Counted from the stretch's first letter, positions 39,762-49,245 are shown. The stretch: 64,000 nucleotides of DNA from Microbulbifer elongatus (GCF_021165935.1 NZ_CP088953.1:3395501-3459500), one strand, 5' to 3'. Numbers and translations: made by a program. Notes: generated by a model from the letters alone, not told the origin.

Positions 39762-40556
39762 CTATTTCAAAAGCTGTACAACTTCATCACCAAGCGCACT
39801 GGCAGACTGAGGGTTCTGACCGGTTACCAGGCGCTTATCAACTACTACATGCGACTTGAATGCCTCGCCACCAGAGAATGTGGCACCCTGCGCTTTCAGT
39901 GCATCTTCCAGTAAAAATGGTACGACCTCCGTCAATTCAATTGCGGCCTCTTCCTCGTTGGTAAAGCCGGTAACGGTTTTCCCCTGCACCAGTTTGCTGC
40001 CATCGGGGAGCGTCAGGCCCACCAGCGCAGCCGGGCCGTGACAGACGGCAGCGACAACGCCACCGCTGGCATAGATATTTCCCGCCACGCGACTGACTGC
40101 CTTATCCTCAGGAAAATCCCACACGGTACCGTGCCCACCAACAAATACGATGGCATCGTAGTCGGCCGGCTTTACGTGTTCGAGCTTTTTCGTATTTTCC
40201 ACCAGAGATTGCGCCTGTGCATCTTTTTGAAAGCGCTGATTGACTAGGTCTTGCTCATCGAGGCTACCAGGGTCCACTGGCGCCTTACCTCCGGCAATAC
40301 TAGCAACCTCTACGTTCAGTCCTGCATCCGTAAACTTGTAGTAAGGATGCGTGAATTCACCCAGCCAATAACCGGTACTTTTCCCGGTATCACCCAGTGC
40401 CGAATGGCTGGTTAACACCATTAGCACTTTGACATTTTTGGGCGTTGAATCCACATCACTCTGGCTACCACCAGGTTTAGCGCTGCCAGCAGCCAACGCA
40501 CCCAGTGAAAAACACAGGGCTGCGAATGACACCACAAAGACTTTGAACCTATGCAT
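39762..40556 (-). CDS. Exported DJ-1/PfpI-family protein
   Basis: 264 residues from MHRFKVFVVSFAALCFSLGA at 40556 with TAGGAG upstream; the longer frame to 40607 is unlikely. A signal peptide is followed by a DJ-1/PfpI fold: YDAIVFVGGHGTVWDFPED and VVAAVCHGPAALVGL with the elbow Cys. Similar Hsp31-type proteins act as glyoxalases, deglycases or chaperones; the exported form is less common. It is downstream of the VOC gene on the same strand and divergent from LysR. Confidence 0.85.
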   Translation of the reverse strand: MHRFKVFVVSFAALCFSLGALAAGSAKPGGSQSDVDSTPKNVKVLMVLTSHSALGDTGKSTGYWLGEFTHPYYKFTDAGLNVEVASIAGGKAPVDPGSLDEQDLVNQRFQKDAQAQSLVENTKKLEHVKPADYDAIVFVGGHGTVWDFPEDKAVSRVAGNIYASGGVVAAVCHGPAALVGLTLPDGSKLVQGKTVTGFTNEEEAAIELTEVVPFLLEDALKAQGATFSGGEAFKSHVVVDKRLVTGQNPQSASALGDEVVQLLK

Positions 40557-40593
40557 ACTGCAACTCCTACTTACTAATTTTTTGGACCAGTGT

Positions 40594-41100
40594 TTATTGA
40601 TAGGCACCGCTACCGTAGGTCAACTCATAACTGTGGCTGTATATTTCCAAAATATTGCCAAATGGGTCTTCCATATAAATCATCCGGTAAGGCTTTTCAC
40701 CCGGATAGTAGTAACGGGGCTCCTTCATTCGGCGCTTGCCGCCGGCAGCGACGATCTTATCCGCCAGCTCTTCAACATTCGGATCCTGTACACAAAAGTG
40801 GAAAATTCCCGTTTTCCAGTATTCAAAATTGTTTTCCGGGTTTTCTTGCTGCTTGAATTGGAAAAGTTCCACACCAATGCGATCACCGGTCGCCAGGTGC
40901 GCAATCTGAAATTCTTCCCAGCCGGGACCAAAAACATCGGTACACATAATGCCAACGGCGCTGTAATCCTCTTTGATCTTGGTCGGCGGCATTATTGTGT
41001 ACCAGCCCAAGACCTCCGTATAAAAGCGCATAGCGCGCTCCAGGTCTGGAACGGAAATACCAATGTGTGAAAAGGTTCTTGGATAGGGTGACTGACTCAT
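40594..41100 (-). CDS. VOC-superfamily (glyoxalase/dioxygenase-fold) protein
   Basis: 168 residues with GGAGG upstream. Two beta-alpha-beta-beta-beta halves: FSHIGISVPDLERAMRFYTE and GIFHFCVQDPNVEELADKIV, ending in YMEDPFGNILEIYSHSYEL. Metal ligands typical of the family (His near 12, Glu in ILEIYS) are present. Substrate unknown. Co-directional with the DJ-1 gene, 38 bases apart, suggesting joint handling of reactive carbonyls or a related small molecule; this is inference. Confidence 0.82.
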   Translation of the reverse strand: MSQSPYPRTFSHIGISVPDLERAMRFYTEVLGWYTIMPPTKIKEDYSAVGIMCTDVFGPGWEEFQIAHLATGDRIGVELFQFKQQENPENNFEYWKTGIFHFCVQDPNVEELADKIVAAGGKRRMKEPRYYYPGEKPYRMIYMEDPFGNILEIYSHSYELTYGSGAYQ

Positions 41101-41214
41101 CGTGACCTCCGTGGGGACTCCCCGCTGTTAAGGCTTCTCATTACGGGGACATGATAGCCACAGCCACACCAAACAAAAAATTATGAATTATAATAAATTG
41201 CATAATGTTACCTT

Positions 41215-42132
41215 ATGGACTTTACCGTGCTGAATCACCAATGGCTGAGGACCTTCCGCACACTGGCCGCTACCGGCCAGTTCACCAAAACCGCAACCGC
41301 GCTGCATATGACCCAACCCGGGGTAAGCCAGCACATCAGCAAGCTGGAAGCCCAGGTGGGCCATGAGCTTCTAGAGCGGGAGGGACGTCACTTCGACCTT
41401 ACTGAAGCTGGGAAAGCGGTACTCGCCTACGCTGAAAATATCGCTGCGCTGGAAGACAGCCTTCTTCGCAATCTCAGTGAGGACAGCCCGCATCGCGGCG
41501 AGTGCCGCATTGCCTGCTCCGGCAGCCTGGCTTTGTTGATGTACCCGAGCTTCTTGAAATACCAGCAACAGTACCCCGAGTTACAGTTGATACTTGAGGC
41601 AGCACCGAACCGCCGTATTCGAGAACTAATTCTTAACGACGAGATGGATATGGGCATAGTCACCAATCAGAGTAGCGACGCCGCCCTCGCCCAACATCCG
41701 ATTGGCAAGCAGGCACTTTGCTTGGTACTACCGGCCAGCACGAAATTGAGACGCGCACAGTCCCCGTCGATCGACGAGCTGCTCGAACTCGGCTATGTGG
41801 ATCACCCGGATTGCACACTTTATGCGGAGCAGGTGCTGGCATCTGTTTTCGGGAATCGCTACGAAGGCATTCAAGCGTTTCCCCGGCGCGGATCTATCAA
41901 TCAGATAACCCAGATTCTGTTGGCTGTTGCCGCAGGAACCGGTTTTACCGTTTTACCCGAGGCCGCTGTGCGCAGTTTCCCACATCCTGAAAAAATCTTG
42001 ACCGCGCGTTTTACCGGCGCAAAAAATCAAGCCCTTTTCGAAACCCTGTACCTGGTACAGAGAAGGCGCCACACTTTGCCCGCTCGCTATCAGTGGTTTA
42101 TTTCGTGCTTTCGCCAAGAGCTGGCGCAATAA
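41215..42132 (+). CDS. LysR-family transcriptional regulator
   Basis: 305 residues. The N-terminal winged helix reads WLRTFRTLAATGQFTKTATA, LHMTQPGVSQHISKLEAQVG; the remainder is a LysR substrate-binding domain with IACSGSLALLMYPSFL and AAGTGFTVLPEAAV. It is divergent from the VOC/DJ-1 pair with 114 bases between, the normal arrangement for a regulator of those genes. The IS4 element lies directly downstream. Confidence 0.9.
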   Translation: MDFTVLNHQWLRTFRTLAATGQFTKTATALHMTQPGVSQHISKLEAQVGHELLEREGRHFDLTEAGKAVLAYAENIAALEDSLLRNLSEDSPHRGECRIACSGSLALLMYPSFLKYQQQYPELQLILEAAPNRRIRELILNDEMDMGIVTNQSSDAALAQHPIGKQALCLVLPASTKLRRAQSPSIDELLELGYVDHPDCTLYAEQVLASVFGNRYEGIQAFPRRGSINQITQILLAVAAGTGFTVLPEAAVRSFPHPEKILTARFTGAKNQALFETLYLVQRRRHTLPARYQWFISCFRQELAQ

Positions 42133-42182
42133 AACGCCGATCTTTGAAAATGCGCCGCGTATAAAAAAGCCCGGTAAAACCG

Positions 42183-43604
42183 TAATGCTGTTCACTTAAG
42201 CATTGCAGCCTAAGGTGGGGCCCCGGAAAATCCGGTTTCCAGATCAGGAAACCGGATTTTTTTGTGTCTCTTCAGCAGTCTCTCTTCGATATTGATGCCC
42301 TCCAGTCCTTCTGTGACCTGAGTACCTTCACCCAGAACATTCCCGTTGAATGGGTGGATTCCGCTCTGCAGTTATCCTCGCAAGCCACTATTCGCCGCCG
42401 TCGACTTCCCGCCGATCAGGTACTCTGGCTCGTGCTGGGCATGGCCCTGTTCAGGAATGAACCGGTCTCAGAAGTTGCCCGCAGGCTCAATATCTGTGCT
42501 CAGGGGCTCGCGAACGATAGCCTGTTGGCCCCAAGCGGGGTATCAAAGGCGCGACAGCGTCTTGGTGCTAACCCCGTTCAGTGGCTATTTCAACGTACCG
42601 GGGTGCACTGGGGACATGAGCGTTACCCCGAAGATGAATGGCGAGGATTGCAAGTTCTCGCTGTCGATGGCGCGCTGTTGCGCACTCAAGATACTCCTGA
42701 GCTGCGAGATCATTTTGGCTCCGGTAACACGAGCACAAACCGGCAAACTCCGTACCCTCTTATGCGCCTGGTTGCTCTAATGAACGTACGTTCACATGTA
42801 CTTCTGAATGCAGAGCTAAGCCCTTACCGACGCAGCGAAATACGCCTGGCCGATGAGTTTATGAATCAGGTGCCGGAAGCCTCCGTAACCCTGTTTGATA
42901 AGGGTTTTTGGAGTGCAGACCTTTTGCTGCGGTGGGCGGATCAGAACACGCAACGCCACTGGCTGATCCCCGAACGCAAAGGCCTGGTCAGTGAGACAGT
43001 GGAGGTCTACAACAAAAATGATCGACTACTGCGAATGAAGGTCTCCCCCCAGGCTCGGAAGCGCAATCCGGCCCTTCCCGAGTACTGGGAAGTTCGAGCA
43101 GTGAGCTATAAGCATAATGGCAAAAACAAAACGGTATTTACCTCGCTACCAGCAGATACTTACGGCACTAAAGCCGTCGCGAAGCTCTACCAAGAGCGCT
43201 GGGAAATCGAAATCGGCTTCCGTGACATCAAAAGTTCCATGCAGCACAACGCCGTCACCCTACGTAGCAAGACCGTGGCACTGGTTTATCAGGAAGTGTG
43301 GGGGCTACTGTTGGCGTACAACGTGATACGTCGAGAGGCAAGCCAGGCAGCGGTCGCTCACGGGGGAAACCCAGCCAGGATACGCTTTAAGTTCGCATGC
43401 CAGTATATTGCTGCGCAGCTGATTGTCATGGCCGCGGCTCAGCCATTATCAAGGACTGGAGCGCGCTTATCGGAGCTTAGGGCGGGGATTGGGAACCTGT
43501 TTTTAGAGGACCGTCCTCGGCCTTCTAGGCCGAGGACGGTAAAGATCAGCAAAACCCGCTATCCGGTGAATCGTCGTGCTGCTCCGCTTAAGTGAACAGC
43601 ATTA
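42183..43604 (+). mobile_element. IS4-family insertion sequence in a terminator hairpin
   Basis: 1422 bp bounded by perfect 18-bp inverted repeats TAATGCTGTTCACTTAAG / CTTAAGTGAACAGCATTA. Flanking 11-bp direct repeats CGGTAAAACCG (42172-42182 and 43605-43615) are the target duplication, a length normal for IS4. Removing the element restores GCCCGGT AAAA CCGGGC, the hairpin that would terminate the TonB receptor gene on the minus strand. Confidence 0.95.
42264..43595 (+). CDS. IS4-family transposase
   Basis: 443 residues from a GTG. DDE transposase: VLAVDGALLRTQDTPELRDH (first Asp), TLFDKGFWSADLLLRWA (second Asp) and the IS4 signature YQERWEIEIGFRDIKSSM (Y-2-R-3-E-6-K pattern). The N-terminal domain (IPVEWVDSALQ, RRRRLPADQVLWLVLGMALF) is typical of IS4 transposases. 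It appears intact and fills the element between its inverted repeats. Confidence 0.95.
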   Translation: MSLQQSLFDIDALQSFCDLSTFTQNIPVEWVDSALQLSSQATIRRRRLPADQVLWLVLGMALFRNEPVSEVARRLNICAQGLANDSLLAPSGVSKARQRLGANPVQWLFQRTGVHWGHERYPEDEWRGLQVLAVDGALLRTQDTPELRDHFGSGNTSTNRQTPYPLMRLVALMNVRSHVLLNAELSPYRRSEIRLADEFMNQVPEASVTLFDKGFWSADLLLRWADQNTQRHWLIPERKGLVSETVEVYNKNDRLLRMKVSPQARKRNPALPEYWEVRAVSYKHNGKNKTVFTSLPADTYGTKAVAKLYQERWEIEIGFRDIKSSMQHNAVTLRSKTVALVYQEVWGLLLAYNVIRREASQAAVAHGGNPARIRFKFACQYIAAQLIVMAAAQPLSRTGARLSELRAGIGNLFLEDRPRPSRPRTVKISKTRYPVNRRAAPLK

Positions 43605-43710
43605 CGGTAAAACCGGGCGAACTATCAACGAAAGGACGAGAGAATCCTGTGAGAGATTTTTTGAGAAACTGGGACGGAATTCACCGCCCCTTGATCGCGA
43701 TTGCTGCCGA

Positions 43711-46700
43711 TCAGTAGCGTCCGATAATACCGAGCTGGAACACGCGATCCAGCTGCTGGAAGCTCAAACGACGCCCTTCGATTTCAACATAAGACTCCAG
43801 GTTTTCTTCTGTCAGGTTGAGGCCTTCGAGAGTCACCTTGAAGTTGTCGTTGATATCGTAGGCGAGGGAGAAATCCAGCTGACCGTAGTCCTTGCTGTAT
43901 TCTGAACGCCCACCGGAGCCACGTGCGGCCAGCAGCGCATCATCACGCCAGTTGTAGGCCAGACGCGCACCGAAGTCGCCTTTTTCGAAGAATACGATCG
44001 CGTTCGCACTGTGTTCTGACAGCTGCGGCACGGGCATACCGTCTGGTGTTTCACTATCCACGAAGGTGTAGTTCAACACAGAACCGAAACCTTCCAGCAT
44101 GCCCGTGTACATCTGCTGATACGACAGCTCTGCACCCTGCACCAGACCTTCATCGTTCACGGCCATACGGCCGTTGTACTGAACATCCTCGATCTCACCA
44201 GTATCCGGGTTCGGCGTTCGGCCGGGGCCCATAAAAGTCTGGCTGTAGTCGTGGGTGATGAAGCTTTCGATATCTTTGTAGAAGAGCGCTCCAGAAAGCA
44301 GCGAGCCTTCATTGAAGTACCATTCCAGCGAGGTATCAAACTGATTCGCACGGTACGGATCCAGATCCGGGTTGCCGATAATGCCGGTACGGGACGTAAT
44401 ACTGGTGATAAAAATACCAGATGTCAGATCTGTGAGATCGGGACGCGCCATGACTTTGGAGGCTGCGGTGCGCAACTTCAGATCGTCGGTTATATCCCAG
44501 TTGACCGTGACGCTCGGCAAGACATCCGTGTACTCACGGCTCAGGGTATTCGCCAGATAGTCTTGCTCATCGTAGATGGATACAAACAGGTACTGGGAGC
44601 TGGCACCTTCACGCACGGTGTAATTGGTGGAATCTGTTTCAGTCTGCACCAGACGAACGCCGAGGTTGCCACTGACGGTGCCACTGCCATTTTCAAAGTT
44701 CACCTTGGCATAGGCTGCCTGGGTGTCCTCTTCCACCAGATAGTCGTTTACCTTGTCTGAAACCGGGTAAATACCCCAGGTATCGTTCAGGTCACGCAGT
44801 GGGTCGCCGTAAATGGACGGATTGCCGGAAATCCATTGACGCGGCAGGTTGCCACCAACTTTTTCCAGGAAACTACCATCGTTTACAGTAACCGCATTCT
44901 GAATCTGGTGCGGCTGCACATAGATGGAGTTGGCATCCTCGACGCCAAGACGCTGATCGGTAACCACGGTACAGCTGTCATCGGTACACTCTGGCTGCCA
45001 GTGATCGCCGATACCGCGCTCTACACTGCGTTCATTGCTGCGGTTTGCCAGTCGCAGACCGAATTCAACCTGTGAGAAGTTCAACGCACCCAGGGTTTCA
45101 TCCAGGTTGTAATCGAAATCCAAAGCAACGGCGTCTTGCTCGGATACAAACTCGTCCTTCCACAGGCTGACAAATGCGATCGCATAACTGTAGGGGTCGG
45201 TCAGGTAGTTCGCATTGGGATCCATGGGGTTAGCCGCGGAGAGGTTCGGATCCAGCACAATGCTGCCCACATCCCCCTGGGTCAGGTCATACCCCCAACG
45301 CACTGCGTCGGCACATTCCACTTCCAGCCCCGTATTCGGGTCCACCGGGCGCGGGTCGCGCCAGGCACAGTTCACGTTGCCGTAACTGCCTTTCAGATCC
45401 TGGCGCAGCCAGATGCTGTCGAACTTGGAGCGGCCGCTGGACAGGTTTGCGGATACGGTCCAGTCATCGCTCCACCAGCTGCCACCGACGGAGATGTTGT
45501 GGTTCTGGACATCCCGGGATGCCGCCTGGCCACCCATACGGTGTGCATTGCCGTTATTGTTCCAGCTGATGGGCGTAAAACCACCGGAGAGCAGCGTCAC
45601 TTCGCCGTCAACCATATTGGGGTTGCCCGGTTCAATACCGGCAACTACGGGCGCATCGCTACCCTCGGTATATTGACCGAGCACAAACGGCATAATGGAT
45701 TCGTCGAGTATCACACCAGTGTTGGGGAAATCGATATCGCGAATACCGTAAGTGAGAATGGTGGCATGTTGCTGCTCTTCGTATTTGCTGGCAATCACGT
45801 CCGCGTACAGACTCATATTTTCCGTGGGATTCGCCTGCAGAGACAGGTTTACCCCGGTGCGGTCGCGATAGATTTCCTTCTGCTGCAGCTCCACTTCCTG
45901 CGGGGCGATCACCTGGCTGAGATTTCCGGTTTCCGGGTCCAGATACATCATGGTCGGCAGCCAGCCGCCATTTTCACCGGCTACGTTTGTGCCGGTACCG
46001 TCGTCACCCCAGCCCATATTGCGCCAGCAAAAGGGGGCGCAAACGGTGGCTGGATCCTGCTCCGCATCCCACCATACATTTTCATTCCAGGATTGCAGCG
46101 AGGACACGTTGGAATTCCAGTCTTCAAATACCAGACCATCCCAGTTGCGGTAGTCGATGGAATCGTTGCGGCTGACGCTTTCGCCCTGGGTAACATTCAG
46201 CAGCACGCCGAACTTATCGTCCCAGTTGTTGCCGATTAGAAAGGAGTAGCGCTCGGTCGGTTCGTCGGCCAGCTCGGAATAAGACGCTTTGCTGGAGCCC
46301 GCCACCTGGAAGCCGTCCTGATCCAATGGCTTGCGGGTTTTCATATTGACCGTTGCACCAATAGCACCTTCAATACGATCCGCAGTGGGCGACTTGATCA
46401 CCTCAATGCCGGAGAGTAGCTCCGCAGGAATATCTTCCAGGGTCGCATTGCGGCGCACACTTGAGCGGAAGCCAGGCTGTGAAGGCGTGCCCACGTAGGA
46501 GACACCGTTCATCTCCATATTGACCTGGGACATACCGCGCACTTGGATCTCAGAGCCTTCCCCATCACGGGTGGAGATCTGAACCCCAGTCACACGCTGC
46601 AGTGCGCGCGCTGCGTTTTCGTCTGGCAGTTTGCCGATATCTTCCGAAAAAATGACATCGACAATCACATTCGCATCGCGCTTCTGGTTTACCGCATCCC

Positions 46701-46872
46701 GCAGGGATTTGCGGATGCCGTAAACAGTAATTTCTTCGAGGGCGGCATCAAACTGCTGACCTGTCTCTTCTCCAGCGTCGCTTTGCGCCTGTGCCAAGGG
46801 CACCACCGCGCTCAGCGCCAGCGTGCTCACCAGCCCCAAAGGTAGAAATTTCGAGATTTCCCTCTTCATCAT
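43711..46872 (-). CDS. TonB-dependent outer-membrane receptor 2
   Basis: 1053 residues from the ATG at 46872 (MMKREISKFLPLGLVSTLAL), preceded by AAGG; the frame to 46932 lacks a signal. Signal peptide, TonB-box-like LEEITVYGIRKSL, plug (IGKLPDENAARALQRVTGVQ, SEIQVRGMSQVNMEMNG) and a large barrel ending RVFQLGIIGRY. It is of the carbohydrate receptor type. Two operator-like palindromes lie upstream. It likely imports larger manno-oligosaccharides; substrate is inferred from context. Confidence 0.9.
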   Translation of the reverse strand: MMKREISKFLPLGLVSTLALSAVVPLAQAQSDAGEETGQQFDAALEEITVYGIRKSLRDAVNQKRDANVIVDVIFSEDIGKLPDENAARALQRVTGVQISTRDGEGSEIQVRGMSQVNMEMNGVSYVGTPSQPGFRSSVRRNATLEDIPAELLSGIEVIKSPTADRIEGAIGATVNMKTRKPLDQDGFQVAGSSKASYSELADEPTERYSFLIGNNWDDKFGVLLNVTQGESVSRNDSIDYRNWDGLVFEDWNSNVSSLQSWNENVWWDAEQDPATVCAPFCWRNMGWGDDGTGTNVAGENGGWLPTMMYLDPETGNLSQVIAPQEVELQQKEIYRDRTGVNLSLQANPTENMSLYADVIASKYEEQQHATILTYGIRDIDFPNTGVILDESIMPFVLGQYTEGSDAPVVAGIEPGNPNMVDGEVTLLSGGFTPISWNNNGNAHRMGGQAASRDVQNHNISVGGSWWSDDWTVSANLSSGRSKFDSIWLRQDLKGSYGNVNCAWRDPRPVDPNTGLEVECADAVRWGYDLTQGDVGSIVLDPNLSAANPMDPNANYLTDPYSYAIAFVSLWKDEFVSEQDAVALDFDYNLDETLGALNFSQVEFGLRLANRSNERSVERGIGDHWQPECTDDSCTVVTDQRLGVEDANSIYVQPHQIQNAVTVNDGSFLEKVGGNLPRQWISGNPSIYGDPLRDLNDTWGIYPVSDKVNDYLVEEDTQAAYAKVNFENGSGTVSGNLGVRLVQTETDSTNYTVREGASSQYLFVSIYDEQDYLANTLSREYTDVLPSVTVNWDITDDLKLRTAASKVMARPDLTDLTSGIFITSITSRTGIIGNPDLDPYRANQFDTSLEWYFNEGSLLSGALFYKDIESFITHDYSQTFMGPGRTPNPDTGEIEDVQYNGRMAVNDEGLVQGAELSYQQMYTGMLEGFGSVLNYTFVDSETPDGMPVPQLSEHSANAIVFFEKGDFGARLAYNWRDDALLAARGSGGRSEYSKDYGQLDFSLAYDINDNFKVTLEGLNLTEENLESYVEIEGRRLSFQQLDRVFQLGIIGRY

Positions 46873-46965
46873 GAATACCTTGTTATCGTTATTTGACGAA
46901 TTGTGCGCCATATACCGCTGCAGCGCACCCACTTCCGATCAACATTTGAGCACCATCCGCACAAA

Positions 46966-47079
46966 TGTAACCGGTTTCATTGTAGATTCATAAAACGCCC
47001 CTCTCTGGGGGCTGAAGACTATGCTGCCAGCGGCCAATGCCCTGCGCAAGCGTTAATTACCACCATGTAACCGGAAACA
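46966..47079. promoter_or_regulatory. Two LacI-type operators upstream of TonB receptor 2
   Basis: TGTAACCGGTTTCA at 46966-46979 and TGTAACCGGAAACA at 47066-47079. Both keep the left half-site and core; the right halves are degenerate, so affinity may be lower than at the other promoters. Confidence 0.7.
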
Positions 47080-47117
47080 TTTCGCTATTTTCGGTGAAAA
47101 TGCGAGTTTCCACGCTT

Positions 47118-47702
47118 TCAGGCTTCCAATAGTCGAGAAATTTTAAGGTGTTGTAGCAACATGATGGTTTTTGCATCGCAAATCCCCCCGCTTCCGATCA
47201 TGGAAAACGCCTGCTCAAATGGCGTCTCCAGCACCTCAATGTATTCCTGTTCCGCATCCAACCCGCCCCCCCTGGTGAGCCGGTCTTCCTCGGAATAGCG
47301 TGCCAGGTAAAAGTGCAGTTTTTCCGTGACCGAGCCTGGCGACATGTACACCTCAAACACCTTCTCTAGTTGAGAAATTCTGTAACCGGTTTCTTCCCTG
47401 GCCTCGCGAATAACGCACAGCGTGGGATCCTCCCCCTCCAGCGCACCGGCACAGGCCTCTATCATCAGGCCCGACTTATTGCCATTAAGGAAAGTGGGCA
47501 GCCTGAACTGGCGGGTCAGCACTACCGTGCGGCGCTCCGGGTTATATAGCAGCACCACCGCACCGTCCCCGCGGTCGTAGACTTCCCGCTGCAGAACTTC
47601 CCACTGACCTTCCGGGTTTTTGAACTCGAACGTATATTTTTCAAACCGGGACCAGTCACTGGACAGGACCTGACTTTTCAGATTTCTGACCGCATCACTC
47701 AT
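47118..47702 (-). CDS. nudK: GDP-mannose pyrophosphatase (Nudix)
   Basis: 194 residues from MSDAVRNLKSQVLSSDWSRF at 47702, with GGAGG upstream; the frame to 47786 is not needed. It matches E. coli NudK along its length: REVYDRGDGAVVLLYNPERR, VVLTRQFRLPTFLNGNKSG and the Nudix box GALEGEDPTLCVIREAREET, then EVYMSPGSVTEKLHFYLARY. NudK hydrolyses GDP-mannose to GMP and mannose-1-phosphate. It sits beside the mannan region and could balance mannose-phosphate pools. Confidence 0.9.
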   Translation of the reverse strand: MSDAVRNLKSQVLSSDWSRFEKYTFEFKNPEGQWEVLQREVYDRGDGAVVLLYNPERRTVVLTRQFRLPTFLNGNKSGLMIEACAGALEGEDPTLCVIREAREETGYRISQLEKVFEVYMSPGSVTEKLHFYLARYSEEDRLTRGGGLDAEQEYIEVLETPFEQAFSMIGSGGICDAKTIMLLQHLKISRLLEA

Positions 47703-47992
47703 GGCAACCTCCACAATTTCATGACTGGCTATCGTCCGCAATACTCTGCCCTGGTGCAAGCCAAAGGCAACAAAAAGGTGCGGCACAAGGCCACCCCAAA
47801 TCGACGAGAGACGATGCTCCGAAGAGTTTTTAGAACCGGTAACTCATACTGGCTTTAACGGCGCGCAGGATGGCACTCGATCCCGATGGTGAATCCTGAT
47901 CGCGCACAGCAACGTATTGGCCGCTATCGGGAATCACGTCGCCTGCCTGTACAATAATCCCCCACCTCGGCATACAATGAACACTTTTCTGC
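47703..47992. other. Intergenic region between nudK and the YcxB-like gene
   Basis: About 290 bases separating divergent genes. No convincing gene or motif is seen besides the nudK Shine-Dalgarno. Confidence 0.4.
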
Positions 47993-48469
47993 ATGCAGCC
48001 TTTCAAAAAACAATTCACCCTATCAAGGGATTACCTGGCCGAATGTTTTGATCAGTCCCTACCTTATGGAAAAGGTGCCAAGCCCAACTACCTGTTCCCG
48101 GCCCTAATGCTGGCTGCCGGTGCAGGATCACTGATTTTTACCGATCAGCCCCGGGTACTGGGCTATATGCTCATCGCTTTCGCGATTCTGGAACTTCTGC
48201 ATATCCGGTTCCGACGCACCTGGTGGCTGGCGCGGCAGATGTGGGGAAAAAGCGCGGGTAGTGAAGTGACCGTCATTGTCGATGAACGCGGAATAGCCAC
48301 TCAGAGCGAGCACACACAGACTGCACTGCTATGGTCAGATATCCACGATGTCATTGAGACCGAGTTGGGGCTGATCATTGTGGCAACATCCGGTGGCAGA
48401 CACTACTTGTCCAAATCCCTGTTTACTGAAGATCTGGTCAGTGAAATTGTCGCCACCGCCAGGGGTTAG
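47993..48469 (+). CDS. YcxB-like membrane protein
   Basis: 158 residues with two adjacent membrane segments (~35-75: YLFPALMLAAGAGSLIF, VLGYMLIAFAILELLHI) and a soluble C-terminal part (VTVIVDERGIATQSEHTQTA, LLWSDIHDVIETELGLIIVA) in the pattern of YcxB-like C-terminal domains. Function unknown. It precedes the YugP-type gene by 95 bases. Confidence 0.75.
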   Translation: MQPFKKQFTLSRDYLAECFDQSLPYGKGAKPNYLFPALMLAAGAGSLIFTDQPRVLGYMLIAFAILELLHIRFRRTWWLARQMWGKSAGSEVTVIVDERGIATQSEHTQTALLWSDIHDVIETELGLIIVATSGGRHYLSKSLFTEDLVSEIVATARG

Positions 48470-48564
48470 TGTGCACTCACGCCTACGCGAAAGGCATTGC
48501 AAAAACAACCAGGTAAGAGCAACCTTTATAACGACTTTGCTCACCGTCTAATGAATCGTCCCGA

Positions 48565-49245
48565 ATGCCATACATACTCGCCACTCTGGCCATCACCGCC
48601 CTGATCGTAGGCCCGCAACTGTGGGTGCGTTACGTGTTATGGCGACACTCTACCGAGGTCGGCGATATGCCGGGGTCCGGCGCGGAACTGGCCGAGCACC
48701 TGATCGAGCGATTTCAACTCGACGGAGTCCAGGTGATCAGGGCCGGCAAAGACGAGAACTATTACTCACCGTCAGAGAAAATCGTCGCGCTCAGCCCGGA
48801 TGTTTACGATGGCAAATCGGTAACGGCGGTGGCGGTGGCTGCCCATGAGGTCGGCCATGCGATGCAGTTCTGCCGCGAAGAGCCCATCTCCCGACTGCGG
48901 GACAAATACCTGGGTCGGGCCGGGCAGATCCAGAAGATCGGCGGCACGATACTGGTCGCAGCTCCTGTTTTCACACTATTGATCAAATCTCCGATCGTCT
49001 TTCTGTGGATAGGTCTGATCGCGGTGATCACCATGCTGGCTTCCGTATTGATGTACGTGGCGATACTGCCGGAAGAGTACGATGCGAGCTTCAACAAGGC
49101 CCTGCCCATATTGCGGGAAGGCTACCTGCCGGAGCACCTGCTAAGTAAAGCCCACAGTGTGCTGAAAGCCTGTGCCCTCACCTACGTAGCGGGCGCACTG
49201 CTGGATGTGCTCAGGCTGTGGCGCTGGATACGATTTTTCCGATAA
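48565..49245 (+). CDS. YugP-type zinc metallopeptidase
   Basis: 226 residues. Zinc motif VAVAAHEVGHAMQF near residue 92 follows YYSPSEKIVALSPDVYDGKS; membrane segments lie at the N-terminus and around 125-165, with ILPEEYDASFNKALPIL afterwards. This matches the neutral zinc metallopeptidase family of B. subtilis YugP; substrates are unknown. Its stop is 22 bases before the next gene's start. Confidence 0.87.
   Translation: MPYILATLAITALIVGPQLWVRYVLWRHSTEVGDMPGSGAELAEHLIERFQLDGVQVIRAGKDENYYSPSEKIVALSPDVYDGKSVTAVAVAAHEVGHAMQFCREEPISRLRDKYLGRAGQIQKIGGTILVAAPVFTLLIKSPIVFLWIGLIAVITMLASVLMYVAILPEEYDASFNKALPILREGYLPEHLLSKAHSVLKACALTYVAGALLDVLRLWRWIRFFR

Larger units (their letters stand above)
42163..43618 (-). 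terminator. Terminator of TonB receptor 2, split by the IS4 element
   Basis: The left half (42163-42182: six As, then GCCCGGTAAAACCG) and right half (43605-43618) together form a GCCCGGT/ACCGGGC stem with U-run on the minus strand. With the IS present only CGGTTTTACCG remains on the receptor side, without a U-run. Confidence 0.75.

Noticed and set aside
45136..46239. 367-residue plus-strand open frame opposite TonB receptor 2
   Set aside because: Shadow of the receptor; no ribosome-binding site or recognisable fold.
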